Below, one piece after another: positions 23,543-33,988 of a DNA stretch of 64,000 nt. The DNA comes from Kappaphycus alvarezii (lineage: Eukaryota; Rhodophyta; Florideophyceae; Gigartinales; Solieriaceae), in contig NADL03000543.1 of the NCBI GenBank assembly GCA_002205965.3, positions 186,001 to 250,000 on the forward strand, read 5' to 3'. Every line of letters begins with the position of its first letter. Position 1 is the stretch's first letter. Below the pieces are notes generated by a model. That model was given only the letters and a program-made list of their open reading frames with translations. It was not told the origin of the DNA and did not search any database. The translations under genes were made by a program, and so were the position numbers.

Positions 23543-24563
23543 ACAAGAAAAAACCATCTCTTGGGATCGGACTCACCTCCGCGAAGAACATCGCGGCTGC
23601 GGCGTTCTTGGCTTCTAGCTCATCATCTAGCAAGCTTTGCAAGACCTTGCTCCCAACGCCCATTAAGGAGCTAGGAACATACGAAGCAGCTGCAGATGCC
23701 CATCGGAGGTGGTCGACCTCTTGCCTGCCGTCTAGGATTATCCCGTTTAGTGTAATTTGCTCGCAAGAAACACCATCGCAAAAGACGCTGACGGACGCAA
23801 TCCATGAAGCAGTGCAAGAAGGAATTCCTCTTGGTGATTCGAGGAGGCAGGCGTTTCGCGCGTCTATGGCCCTCCCGGGAACCAAGGAATGGGTGTATTG
23901 TCCCCCATGCCCCGGACTACAGACAAGCATTGACCCTCGAGAATTCTCGGTGTGGCTTCAATACTACTGTCAAGTCCCACTTTTTCAGCCTGCCACGCCA
24001 TGCCCGAGAAGGAATTGCCCGGACACACTCGATGTACATGGCGATCACCTGATGCACTGCTTGCATGGAGCCCAACGGATCAACCGACACGATCGCCAAG
24101 TAACCCTTCTCGCGAAAGAACTGGCAAGAGCAGCTCGTCATCCTGTTGTAGAGCCACGCCATGGTCTCCACCGCACGAGACCAGACATCCAGGCAATGGG
24201 AAGCAGCGGAGGGACCGACTTTTTTGATGTTACCTTCGTGAATCCCCTCGCTCCCTCCAACAGAAGAGTGAGGGCCTTCAACCCGATGTCCTCTCTGAAT
24301 GCGGCGCGAAATGCAAAGCAGAGAAGATATCAATCCTTTATCGCGACCTCCACCAGGGTAGGCTCGTGCCTGTGCCAATCTCCACTCTTGGAGGTTGGCA
24401 CCCGGATGCATGTGCAGTGTTAAATGACGTGGCAAGGAACGTGGCTGTGAGGGCACTGGAGACGTACGGAAAGGTTCGGGTGGTTTTGATGCAAAGGCAC
24501 GCTGCAGCAGCCGTCATGTCCGATGCGGCCTGCTTGATGGCTGGCCTGAAGGTAGCATTTTAG
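23543..24563 (+). pseudogene. RT thumb plus restriction-like endonuclease of LINE-1f (copy a)
   Basis: Reading begins with KKPSLGIGLTSAKNIAAAAF, the thumb motif that follows RT in many algal and fungal non-LTR elements (GGLGLRSA-like). MALPGTKEWVYC and REFSVWLQYYCQVPL follow. The endonuclease zinc knuckle is CPRRNCPDTLDVHGDHLMHC (24001-24060), a C-C-H-C pattern, then RHDRQVTLLAKELARAAR and the PD-D core RPDIQAMG...TDFFDVT (about 24178-24233). The main frame stops at 24423; after a frame change near 24360 the C-terminal domain GRLVPVPISTLGGWHPDACA continues to 24563 (AGLKVAF stop). Restriction-like endonucleases nick the target to prime reverse transcription. Copies c and d show the same blocks on the minus strand. 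Confidence 0.8.
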
Positions 24564-24690
24564 GGAGCGTAGTTCCTTCCCATTACGGTGTCGGTATACC
24601 CTTTTTGAGTCGATTGTGGTTGTCTGGAAAACCATGGGATAGATCGGATATACCTTCCAAGAGTAAAACACCCAAACGTTCCCCCCTTCT
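23543..24690 (+). mobile_element. LINE-1f copy a, 5'-truncated
   Basis: Carries the part downstream of the RT palm: thumb, restriction-like endonuclease, C-terminal domain and 3' UTR ending in AAGAGTAAAACACCC. The reverse transcriptase core is absent, as expected for a 5'-truncated target-primed insertion. It lies tail-to-tail with copy b (24830-25185, minus strand). No target-site duplication was identified. Confidence 0.8.
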
Positions 24691-24829
24691 CACCACGTCC
24701 TAGGAAGAACTGGGGAATTTTGGGTAGTTTAAAATTTAGAAAGGGGTTAAATTGGGTTGGTTTACTGTGAGTAATGGAAAGGTTGGGAGTGCTCTGTACT
24801 TGTAAAATTTAGAAGGTAATGCCATTTCC

Positions 24830-25185
24830 TGAAGGGGAAAGGTTTGGGCGTCTTAATCCTGGAAGATATGTATATATTCCCTAAAAGACCACCTTTAGGC
24901 CAGCCACCAGGCAGCCCGTATTGGACATGACGGCTGCTGCAACGTGCCTTTGCATCAAAACCCCCCGAACTTCTCCGTACGTCTCCAATGTCCTTACGGT
25001 TACGTGCACTGCCACGTCATGTAGCACTGCGCATGCATCCGGTTGCCGAGCTCCAAGTGTGGAGATTGGCACAGGCACGAGCCTACCTCTGGTGAAGGTC
25101 GCGATAAAAGATTGATATCTTCTCTGCTTTGCATTTCGCGACGCATTCAGGGATGAAATCGGGTTGAAGACCCTCACTCTCCTGT
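24830..25185 (-). mobile_element. LINE-1f copy b, C-terminal fragment
   Basis: Minus strand reads VRVFNPISSLNASRNAKQRR, then RGRLVPVPISTLGARQPDAC and ends VAGLKVVF stop at 24881, followed by the 3' UTR whose end (plus strand GGGGAAAGGTTTGGG) is at 24835. Upstream of about 25185 similarity to LINE-1f ends, so this copy is 5'-truncated. The coding frame is intact within the fragment. Confidence 0.75.
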
Positions 25186-25950
25186 TTGTATACGTCTCTG
25201 CTAAACTACCGCGGAACTTTGTCGGTATATGCGACATGACAGGGGTGTGGATAGAAAAGATCTCTTTTAGAGAGGGCAGAGACTGTTCACAAAGATCGGG
25301 AGTTTGTGATGCGATGTTGGGCATCCAGTTTGGTGCTGCGGGAGCTAGATCATCTGAAACCGGTACGGGTGTATTGTAGTCGACCCCTTCCAGAAGTATA
25401 TGCTCAGGACAACCTGAACCATGCTAGCGATTAAAAAGCTATTCTGCCTATTCGTAGCAATTCACCGCTGCTTTTCCTCTCTGATAGGGCTCCGAATGAC
25501 TAGGCCTTCTAACCAGACAGCCAACCGACCGTCTTCGTTATTATAGTGCGCAATGACTCTCCGGTGCCAACAAACAGTTTTTGAAACATGGTTTCGGTAA
25601 ACGAGTATTCTTATATTGAGGGAGGCAGTTTCCAAGGACGACTTGGTGCCAGCAATGTTACCAGTGATGGCAAGTCCTATTCGCCAGCAATGTTACCTGG
25701 CGTGCAAACTTGATTTGTCCAATAGATATATCCAAAAAAATTTTCAAATTTTTGAAATTCTCTTTGCGGATTACGCTGAGACGTAACGATCTCGTTGGGA
25801 AATAGAGGTAGGGCAGAGTGGTCAAGGTGGGGGAAAGGGGCAATCCGAATGATGATTCCCTCGCGAGCGCTAGCTGGTAGGCTCCGAGGAGGAGTGAATA
25901 GTCAGAGCGATAGAGAAGTTCCGTACCTCTGGTTGAGATGGGGATGGAGA
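25186..25950. other. Region without a recognised gene
   Basis: Contains two near-identical words GCCAGCAATGTTACC (about 25647 and 25683) forming a short direct repeat. Open frames are short and unsupported. Confidence 0.3.
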
Positions 25951-25954
25951 TGGT

Positions 25955-26010
25955 AAAGGGGAAAAGGTTTGGTTGTTTACTCTTGTAAGATGTATTTGAT
26001 CTAACCTAAA
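25955..26010 (-). repeat. LINE-1f 3' terminal stub
   Basis: Plus strand reads AAAGGGGAAAAGGTTTGG, then TTGTTTACTCTTGTAAGAT, matching the inverted 3' terminus of LINE-1f seen at 59447 and 24835. It lies directly in front of the 3' end of copy c, so two ends are stacked. Confidence 0.5.
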
Positions 26011-26199
26011 GATTTCCAAGCAACCACGATGGTGAAGAAGAAATTTGGGTGGTTTTAATCCACGAAAGATGAGGTCAGCCGTTCCCTGAGCGATGTCGTG
26101 TTGTGGGTAAGGGCTTACAATGTAAAGGATTGGAGGAAGCCGTCAAAACACTAGAAAACTGAGTGGAGGCCAGCCAACAGGCACCCCACATTGGACATC

Positions 26200-27260
26200 G
26201 CTGCCGCTGCGGCAAGACATTATGTTATGACTTGTTTGACCTTTGCGTAGATCTCCCTTGCCCTCGTAGCGACGTTGCGTGCGACGTCGGTTAGCACCGC
26301 GTGAGCGTCCGGGTGCCATCCTCTGAGGGTAGAGATGGGGACAGGGACCAGCCTATTTGGCGGAAGACGCGATGAGGGTCTCTTATCTTCTGTGTTTCGC
26401 CGTTCTTGCTGCGTTGAGAGAGGTGAGCAGGTTGAAAGTACTTACTCTCCAGTTCGAGGGCGCTACGTGGTTGACAAAGGTGGCATCGAAGAAGTCTGTT
26501 CCGCTAGTGCGTCCCGTTGCGCGAATATCAGGTCTGGTGCGGTGGAGCCCTTCCCGCGGCTCGACGACTAGATGTCGCGCAACTTTTCCGATATTGCTCG
26601 CCAATAAACTGACCTGATGGTCGAGTCTTCGTGTCCTTTGTCCCCCGTGCAAGCAGTGCAAGAGATGGTCGCCGAAACAGTCGGAGTCTTGGGGCAGTTC
26701 CGTTTGGGGTATGGTGTTTCCGGAGGGAAAAGCGGGACTTGGCAGCAGTATTGGAACCATGTCGAGAATTCTCTTGGTTCAATACTTGTCTTAAGACTCG
26801 GAGATGGGATACAGTAAACCCAATCTTTAGCACCGGGGAGTCCCATAGGGGCACGGAAGGCCTACCGCCTGATGTCGCCGACATCGATCTCTTCCTGCAC
26901 CCGCTCGTGGATGGCGTCCGACAGTGTCTTCTGTGATGGTGTTTTGTTTGTGTTTTGTTTGAGCAGAGCGCACTGAAGGGGAGAATCCTAGATTGGGAGC
27001 AAGAGAGGGACCAAATCTGGTGCGCCTCCACGGTGTCTCGCTACGTTGCGAGATCCGCAATTGTCGCCGGAAGGAGGGCTGTGCACAGCCTGTTGGACGC
27101 TGCGCTGGAGGTGAGGAAGGCTGCAGCTGCGATTGACTTCGCCGAAGTGAGTCCAATTCCCAGTGATGGTTTCTTGGCGTTGATCGGTTTCACAGGCAAC
27201 TGCAGTTCTCGAAATATGTCGGGGTCGATGACGCCCCGGGCAGTGTGCAGACACAGTTCT
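26200..27260 (-). pseudogene. LINE-1f thumb, endonuclease and C-terminal domain (copy c)
   Basis: Minus strand blocks match copy a in order across several frames: SQRSETPWRRTRF and GLPGAKDWVYC, then PREFSTWFQYCCQVPLFPPE, FGDHLLHCLHGGQ (zinc knuckle), RTRPDIRATG...GTDFFDATFVN (nuclease core, about 26450-26545) and VSTFNLLTSLNAARTAKHRR. The frame changes at least three times. The knuckle's H and final C are kept, and the PD-D core is kept. Confidence 0.75.
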
Positions 27261-27271
27261 CCATCATTCCA

Positions 27272-28365
27272 TCAAACATTGCAGGCTGGTGGCACCACTC
27301 GTGACAGGTATCCGAGCTTACATACCCCGAAACAGTTGCGCAGGAACTGGAACGCGATTTGTGTGTTCTCCGAGGCGATGATGGTGTCGAGGAACGGCTT
27401 CACAGACTTCACATGGCCTGTGAAGTGCTGCTTGGTAAAGCCATTGGCGCCAACCGGAGCGTTCAGCACCACTGTGCCCTCGCTGTACTCCTGTGCGAGT
27501 TACCTTGAATAGAGGCGTTGCACTGACTGCTATGGTGGAGTTGGCCACCAGATTCGGCATTTCGGCATTGCTAGATGCAGTCCCGAGCTGTGGCCTCTGG
27601 AGATGACAGGATGTCCAGTGCCTTGCGGAGCTGGTCGTGTTTTGCAATGATGAACCCATCATCATGGTACCAGAGTTGAAACGGCAGGTTGCCGAGTTGC
27701 TGCTCTTCGTCATCCCCTGATTTCAATAACCGTTGGATTTTGAGTATAACAGGGTGCAGCACAAGATAGAAAAGGAGCCCACCAAGGTTGTCCCCTTGTT
27801 GCGTTCCTTGCACGCTCCGGATTATATGACGACCAAACCACAAGAAAGCGGGCTCATGTGTACAGCAGTAGGCAACCCACGGGAACAGATCGGGGAACTG
27901 GTGTTTAGCTGCTGCCAGGAAAGCTGTCCGACTGCACATATTGAATGCATTTTTGAGGTCAACAGTCAGCAATGCGTATTAGGAGCTGTGTCCGAACTTC
28001 TGTACGACCCTTCGGACTCCATGGACGACGGTGTCAGTGCCGGATCGGGTAGCCATGCCAACCTGCAGCGGTTGTAGGTATTTTGCTGCTCCCACGGAGG
28101 CTCTTGTCACTAGGCAGCTACCAGTCAATCTGCGCAGCGTTTCTTCTGCCGCTATTGGCCTGGGTGTCAGGTGTTTCTTGGCCAAAGGGATTAGGGGCGC
28201 GCCAGCTATCCAAGGTGCAAGAGCGGGTGCTTCGCGAGGAGCGCCTGGACGACCTCGGGGGTGGGTGGAAAGGCGCCCAACGAGCAGAGCGCCTTGCTGC
28301 CTTTCAGTAAGAGAAAGAAGTTTAATGCATTCAGTATCTACTAGAGTGAAACTAGTATTGACCAA
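27272..28365 (-). pseudogene. LINE-1f reverse transcriptase (copy c)
   Basis: Starting near 28365 the minus strand encodes LAPWIAGAPLIPLAKKHLTPRP then IAAEETLRRLTGSCL (RT blocks 1-2) and a PLQVGMATRSGTDTVVHGVR block. After a frame change near 27975 come LTVDLKNAFN (first catalytic Asp), QGTQQGDNLGGLLFYLVLHP and the catalytic box WYHDDG (27657-27675), where YxDD reads YHDD. A downstream frame (27472-27272) gives NAPVGANGFTKQHFTGHVKS, resembling the Leu/Gly-rich post-palm block. The catalytic residues survive, but frame changes make it non-functional as read. Confidence 0.8.
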
Positions 28366-29045
28366 TAGAGAGGGCAGCTAAACATAGTGCATAGCATACT
28401 GTATGGGGTAGCAGTCATGCTGTAAACGAGTTCTCGACAACTTTGTCAGAAGGGTCACTTGTCTTCAATCTGTGCAAACAGGAATGACAACTACGGTTGC
28501 GAAAGAGCCTGTGGTGGTAAATACCGTGGATGACACAGTTGGGGGTCATTAAAGATCAGCGATCAGGTCTCTGACGCTTGCGCATTTCCGCCAAAGTTCC
28601 AAAGCACGGCAATCATGTCCCACAGGCAAACTCCTTGATGGCTAAACCGTCCAATGCATGTACTGTACACTACTTACTGTACTGCACATCCACAACAATG
28701 CAACAGAACAACCAAAATTTCAGCACCCGTCCATTCCGCACAACACAGCAAGCGGCTTACGTAGCCGGACCCCCAGAACCCAACAATGTCCAAAACGACT
28801 CGGCACGACCCGTTGTCGCCACCAGCATGCACCACGCGCAGTCGTCACACGCACCACCACTCTCCCACCACCCCCGCACTGACAAAAAGCACCGCATCTC
28901 AACAATCCACCTACCTAGTTTCCATGATTCCAGTGCACATGAATTGCACGCGCTCCCCACAATCAAAGCCACCAATGCCAACCCACAGTCCCAACCCACT
29001 ACCCCCGCATCGTGACCATCACCCGGCACTCACTCTCCCCCGCCC
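28366..29045. other. Upstream region of the DUF4345-like gene
   Basis: No convincing gene. A long frame (28578-29015 plus) is Pro/His/Thr-rich, begins without an ATG and follows base composition. The dispersed motif TACTGTAC occurs near 28660 and 28674. The sequence becomes progressively C- and A-rich toward the TATA box at 29053. Confidence 0.4.
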
Positions 29046-29052
29046 TCGACAG

Positions 29053-29060
29053 TTATAAAC
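29053..29060 (+). promoter_or_regulatory. TATA box upstream of DUF4345-like gene
   Basis: TTATAAAC lies 77 bp before the ATG at 29130 and is followed by a C-rich leader. The transglutaminase gene has TATAAAA 80 bp before its likely ATG with a similar C-rich leader, which supports both calls. Confidence 0.5.
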
Positions 29061-29129
29061 CCACCACACACACTCCCTCACCCCCCACACACCCCCAACC
29101 ACACTCCCTCCCCCCAAAGCACCCGAACA

Positions 29130-29559
29130 ATGTCCATCCCTCCACCCCCCTTCCGCCCCCTCTCCCTCCTCCTCCTCCTCCTCTCCCTCATCCCCTTCTC
29201 ACAGGCCTCCGCCAATACCTCCAACCACCCCCAACCTCCCCCCCCACATCCTCCCCCAAGACCCCCTCCTCCACTCCCAGTTCCGTTTCCTCTCCGCCAT
29301 GTGGCTCGCACACGTCCCCTACCTCTGGCTCATAGCCTCCGATCCTCTTAAATACCGTCTCTTTCTACATCACGTCTCCCTCTTTGCCCTCCTTGGCGCC
29401 TTGGGACGTTTGGCTACTGCACGACGTCTGGGCTTTCCGGCAGGCGTTTGGGGATCGCTTGTGCGTGCTGCCGTGGCTGTGGAGATTGCGGCTGCTATTG
29501 TTGTCCCGATTATGATGTTTGTAGCGGTGCGACGCTTCCGGCGCTTGCGGTCGAACTAG
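29130..29559 (+). CDS. DUF4345-like small membrane protein, frameshifted
   Basis: ATG at 29130 is followed by a leucine-rich signal or first membrane segment (LSLLLLLLSLIPFSQA) encoded by a CTC repeat. This frame becomes Pro-rich and stops at 29351. The next frame, open across 29245-29559, encodes DPLLHSQFRFLSAMWLAHV then a Gly/Arg segment LLGALGRLATARRLGFPAG and a C-terminal hydrophobic helix. The pattern FRFLxxxW, helix, GxLGRLxxxxxxGxP, acidic-helix is that of DUF4345 membrane proteins, whose function is unknown. Joining requires removal of one C from the C8 run at 29238-29245, so the frame change is probably an indel error or a recent mutation. Total length would be about 143 residues, normal for the family. 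The family call rests on pattern memory. Confidence 0.5.
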
Positions 29560-30358
29560 CTGGCCTTGCTCGGTACCTATGTCTGTTCTCGAGATAGAGA
29601 GACTCGATTCTGGATTGGTGTGGTGGATTTAAACTCGTGGCACTTTTGATTGCTTGTGATCTTGAGATGCATGACAGTACATTACAGTATGGTACGGTAC
29701 GATACGATACGACTCTTGACATTCGCACCACTCGCAGTAAACAGACCTCATTCCCCTCGTGGAACCGTACAAAACGGGCTCGTCCTTGCAGCGGGCTCTT
29801 CTGCTCCTGCTAGTTTACCTCAGCAAAGCACTGTGGTGAGCGCACGATAGCATTCACCAAAGACCACCATATAGTCTACCTGGCATTGAGCTAGCCCTGT
29901 AAGGAATGTTATTTAGTGTTGCCCATGAGTGACGACTTATCCCGCATAAAGCACTACAGTAAAGCACTAGCGGTGCGGATACAACCGACCACTTCTTCCA
30001 TACATTAAAACAACTCAAAAAATCCCCTTATCGTCTACCTTATGTATCGCTAGACGCCCGGGTGGATAACTCTAACTGATGGGTTGAACTTGTCCGCGAT
30101 GCGCGGAGGAGACCCCCATGAAAAGGGGAATGACTGGGGACTTTACTTCGTCGTCTGACACTTTTAGCGGGATAGCGACAGACCTGTTCCCCCTAGCCTT
30201 CGGAATATAGTCTTCCTGCATCCCTAATCAGTAAGGCACCCCAATTACCCCCCTTCTAGCGGGGGAAATCTAAACGGAGTTCGGAGAGAAGGAAAGGAGA
30301 AAACAGAAACGGGTCTGTGGCTCCGTGACCCTGTGATAACATCAATCGGTCAAGGCAT
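29560..30358. other. Intergenic with dispersed repeats
   Basis: Tandem GGTACGATAC-type words at 29690-29710 next to CATTACAGTATGG. 29893-29945 is an inverted relative of 43700-43762 (GCCCTGTAAGGAA...GACGACTTATCCCGC). 30183-30260 is related to 20870-20970. No gene recognised. Confidence 0.4.
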
Positions 30359-30722
30359 GCGAGGGGACTGCGGCACTAGACAGTACAGCTTACGCTGAAT
30401 GTCTATGCATGAGGACCCTTTTGTCTCTCAAGAGGCTCTCCGTTGCCCTCGTGGCCACATTTGATGCCAATTCCGCGACGAATGCGTATGCCTCCGGGTG
30501 CCATCCTCCCAGCACAGATATCGGCATTGGCACTAGCCTCTCCCTTTGCACTGCAGAAAGTAGCCCTTTGTACCTTGTAAGCTTTGCAAATCGGGTAGCG
30601 TTCAGGGAAGTTTGGGGGTTAGAGTTCCTGATTCGGGAATACGACCGCGCAATGGGGTTTAAAAAGGTAACATCCAGGAAATCCGTTCCCGCCATGAGAT
30701 CCCACGGCTTGAATGTCTGGGC
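30359..30722 (-). mobile_element. LINE-1f copy d, 3' half (split by copia)
   Basis: Minus strand encodes GTDFLDVTFLNPIARSYSR, LNATRFAKLTRYKG and RLVPMPISVLGGWHPEAYAF, ending at 30390. The other half, carrying the zinc knuckle and thumb, is at 42358-43030. The break falls inside the endonuclease RPD motif: flanking bases TGGGC (30718-30722) and CGGAC (42353-42357) look like a diverged 5-bp duplication, and counting it once restores the RPDIQA reading across the joint. Confidence 0.75.
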
Positions 30723-30992
30723 TGTCCGAGGAAACTCGGTATACAAGTCAGCTGTCCGTAATGATGTGCTTGCATTCAAAGAAACATGAATGCAATAGTA
30801 CTGTAATCTGTACGTGGCGGAATGACCAACAGTGACATACAGTAGGGTACTACCAACACTGTCAGCCTACCAAGCCACAGAGGACACTTCTAATTTTCTC
30901 CCAATTCTGAATACAAAGGGACGTACTGTAGAACTGGCATCAACCAGGCTCTACGGGAACGCAAGGAACATTATCATCTCTTTCCTTCAAGA
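30723..30992 (+). repeat. 5' LTR of copia element
   Basis: Begins TGTCCGAGGAAACTCGG and ends CTTTCCTTCAAGA, 270 bp. It matches the split 3' LTR at 41556-42352 closely (differences such as AAACTCGG/GAGACTCAG and GACATAC/GATATAC). The right edge is set by the primer-binding site starting TGG and by the reading of the flanking LINE; a canonical CA end would be 3 bp earlier. Confidence 0.75.
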
Positions 30993-31004
30993 TGGTAACA
31001 TCGC
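30993..31004 (+). promoter_or_regulatory. Copia primer-binding site
   Basis: TGGTAACATCGC directly follows the 5' LTR and resembles the initiator-Met half-tRNA site TGGTATCAGAGC used by many copia elements (9 of 12 positions). Confidence 0.5.
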
Positions 31005-31133
31005 TTTGTCTTTAGGCCGCGACCTAATTCTTTTGGTTTTTGACATTCAAGAGTGCTGGGAGCTTATCCGGGTTGACCACGAACATTGCTCATGTTGCAA
31101 TTGAACTCCGAACGCTCCAGGTAAGGTATTGCA

Positions 31134-31958
31134 TTGACAGACTTTCCGATGGAGGAATTCGAGAATGTCAAAATCAGGCCTCTCGATATCAACTCAGACC
31201 ACACTCTATGGCGTATCCTTGTCGAGTCTGCTTGTGATGCAAAGAATCTCACAGATGCTCTGGAGTATGAACAAGTTCCAACAGGGAACAGAACCGAAGA
31301 GAACGCTCGAGAATTTAAGAAGCGATGATTGTCCAGCAATATAATCATTGGTGCTCTTATCGACAAAACATTGCGTGTCGTGAGGTCAGCTGCTGGGAAT
31401 CCGTGTAAAATGCTGGCAAAGTTAGATCAGAAGTATGATTCTAAGTCAACTGCTTCGAGAAATTCAGGTAAGAGTCAGCTACTCACACTGCGTTACAGTG
31501 ATATTGGTCACGATTTATCAGGACATATTGATATGATGTGCGGTCTGCTTGAGAAGCTGAAGACAACGGGCTCTACTATCGACGAAGTAATGGCAGTTGT
31601 AATTTTGATAGCGTCCATTGAGGCGGATCAGCTGCATCCAGTTACGGCGGCAATTAGGACCCTTGCAGAAGATAAGGTCACCTGGAAGAGTGTAGGTGCA
31701 AGAATCATTGAAGAGCAGAAGAATCTTGTCTCCAATTATTCGAGTGGGGATCGTGCAAGTGGTTGGGTAACCAACGGAAGTAAATGCCAAATTTGTGACA
31801 AGACTAATCACACAATGTCACGTTGCTTTCTTAATCCTTTTAGTACCCGGAACAAACTCAACCTTTCAAATGAGTTAGTCACACAGTTTAAACGTAATAA
31901 CTCTGGTGGTAATCCAGGCCCCTCACGATATTCACAAGCAACGGATCAACTCAAATAA
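31134..31958 (+). pseudogene. gag: Copia Gag
   Basis: Starts in frame at the ATG near 31146 (MEEFENVKIRPLDINSDHTL) and runs through one TGA at 31326-31328 into the main gag region. The latter has the UBN2-like block LLEKLKTTGSTIDEVMAVVI and a CCHC zinc knuckle CQICDKTNHTMSRC near 31786. A TAA ends it at 31958. The single internal stop separates two halves in the same register, so it looks like a point mutation (TGG or similar to TGA). Confidence 0.75.
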
Positions 31959-31982
31959 CAGCGTGCAAATGAAGAAAGAGAT

Positions 31983-32495
31983 TTGTATAGAAAAGCAACG
32001 AAGTCTGCTAAGTCTAAAGACCGAGCTGCAACTGCTTGTGCAATGTATGCTAGTAGCAATGGCACTAGCACTGGTAATGAATCACTCGTTCTGGACTGGG
32101 GGACTACTTCTCAAATAACACCGAACAAAAGAAATATTCAGGAAGCCAGGAATTGCCACGTTCCTATCCTTATTGTTGATAACTCTGAAGTTGACGCTTG
32201 TCGTCGGGATATCCAAAATGTTTCTTGGTCTGGTGAAGACGGAGTAACGAATGTGTCCTTGAGTAATACATTAGTCACTCCTAGACTTTTAATGAGCGTA
32301 CTCTCCGTTCCTGCCTTAGCCTCGAAGGAAATTTGTACTCTATTCACCCCACAAAGGCCATTGCTCATCGACATGCACGATGATTTCCGCATAATCGGTT
32401 ATGCACCAAACCATGCCAACGGACTTTACTATATTAGTGGAAGTGATGAAAACGTCTGTAATGGAGCTGTCACCGATGATGACTTTAATCATTAA
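31983..32495 (+). pseudogene. Copia protease
   Basis: The active-site block reads LVLDWGTTSQITPNKRNI near 32082, where a functional copia protease has LDSGAT/SHMT. The Asp stays but Ser is Trp, so activity is doubtful. The later strand block LVTPRLLMSVLSVPAL matches the usual VLYVPxLxxNLLS position. An acidic Ser-rich spacer follows at 32502-32705. Confidence 0.65.
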
Positions 32496-32816
32496 CGTGC
32501 AATGATGGCTGTCGACAGATCTATTCTCTTGGAAGAAGTCAATGAGCGAAATAGCTCTACTCATGGGGACTGTGAAGATGCAAATACTAGTGAAACTAAT
32601 GCATCGATATCCTCGGAAGATCCTTCTCAAGATGAGAGCCTAAGCAGTACTAGTCTTCATGATGAATCGATGGAGATACCATTTGTACCAGGCGATGTTG
32701 ATTAAGATCAGGGCATTGACTCAGAATCTGAGTGTGGTACTAAAGAAGATATGAACGTTGAACAGCGACAAATTGATGTCTAAAACTCAACCAAGCTGTG
32801 CTCTGACACTACGAAT

Positions 32817-33520
32817 GTGCCTCAAGCCTACTTGCCAACTTGGCACAATTGTCTTTCACATGTCGGAACTAAGGATACTATTCGACGACTAATCTCATCT
32901 GGAGAATTACCAAAGCCCACTTGTACTAAGCCAGCGTGTGAGCATTGTCTCACAGGAAAGTATAGAAAGAGTTACCGTGGTTCTCTGACAAAAGCTTTGA
33001 AGCCTGGTCACTTATACATTGATGTCAAGGGTCAAATCAAACCAAAGTCCCACTCAGGCCACCTCTACTTTGTTGCTATCACAGACGAGCGCCCTCGTCT
33101 CATCATTGCTTCGACTATGAAATAAAAAGGGGAAGCCAGTGCATTTGTGCTTAAAGCTGTCCGCACCATTGAACGTCAGTCTGGATATTCCATCAGTTCA
33201 TGCCATTTTGACGGTAGCGGTGAGTTCCGTAGGTCCATTGACACACTTCAAGCTAAGGGTGTGAATATCTCAAAAACCACACCATATAACCCATCCTCAA
33301 ATGGTTTAGCAGGGCGTGCAAATGGTATATTTTTATCACTCGCCCGCACTACCTTGCTCACTCAAAACTTCCTCTGGAGTACGGGCGTAAAGCAGTAGAG
33401 CATGCTGGTCAAGCCAAGAATATCGTTCCTCACTCATTCACTTGGGAAATACCATACAATATGATGTACGGAGAAAATTCTCCTCATGTTAAGTACATCC
33501 GTTCTTTTTGATGTCTCGCA
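32817..33520 (+). pseudogene. Copia integrase
   Basis: The HHCC zinc domain is visible: WHNCLSHVGTKDTIRRL, then CTKPACEHCLTGKYRKS. The core has LYIDVKGQIK (first Asp) and SSCHFDGSGEFRR (second Asp). The third catalytic site should read NGxAERxN but reads NGLAGRAN, so the Glu is lost. A TAA at 33123-33125 and later stops also break it. The region around 33440 (IPYNMMYGENSP) matches the usual P-Y-E-hW-G-kP motif loosely. Confidence 0.75.
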
Positions 33521-33988
33521 CGTTACCACCCAAACAACAAAAGCCTTCATGCTTTTGAGAAACGATTACTAGATGGAATACTACTTTGTCATGTTCAAGG
33601 CGGTATATACAAGGTTGTAACTACTAATGGCAAAATAATTCACACAAAACATGTCTAGTTCGATGAGGTACAATTCCCAGGCTACCGTGAGCTTCTCCGT
33701 CGCGATGAAGCAAAAGATGATTGCGAATTCTGCCCCAACTACTTTACTGATACAGTTGATTCTGTAGAGATTGATTTATCAATTTATGCCGATGATGGTA
33801 CAACTTCTGATGAAGACGCCACGACCCCTACCGGGATAGATCCGCTTACATATATTCATACTCCATCAAGTTTGCAAGATATGACCGATGAAAATGGTAG
33901 CTCTTCACTCACAAATAACACCACTTCACACGAGAAACCAAATATCCGAACAAGTTTACGTAATAATTCACGGTATAGTCTGCGGTAG

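Larger units (their letters stand above)
26030..28365 (-). mobile_element. LINE-1f copy c, most complete (RT plus endonuclease)
   Basis: The longest LINE-1f copy: reverse transcriptase from about 28365 to 27570, connection/thumb to about 27000, endonuclease and C-terminal domain to about 26200, 3' UTR to 26030. Many frame changes break it. The extreme 5' end is not defined. Confidence 0.8.

Noticed and set aside
25640-25700. Possible CRISPR-like or satellite repeat (GCCAGCAATGTTACC twice)
   Set aside because: Only two copies, not an array, and the genome is eukaryotic.
28578-29015. 145-codon plus-strand ORF upstream of the DUF4345-like gene
   Set aside because: Starts at TTG, low complexity, lies in the promoter region and has overlapping open frames on both strands.
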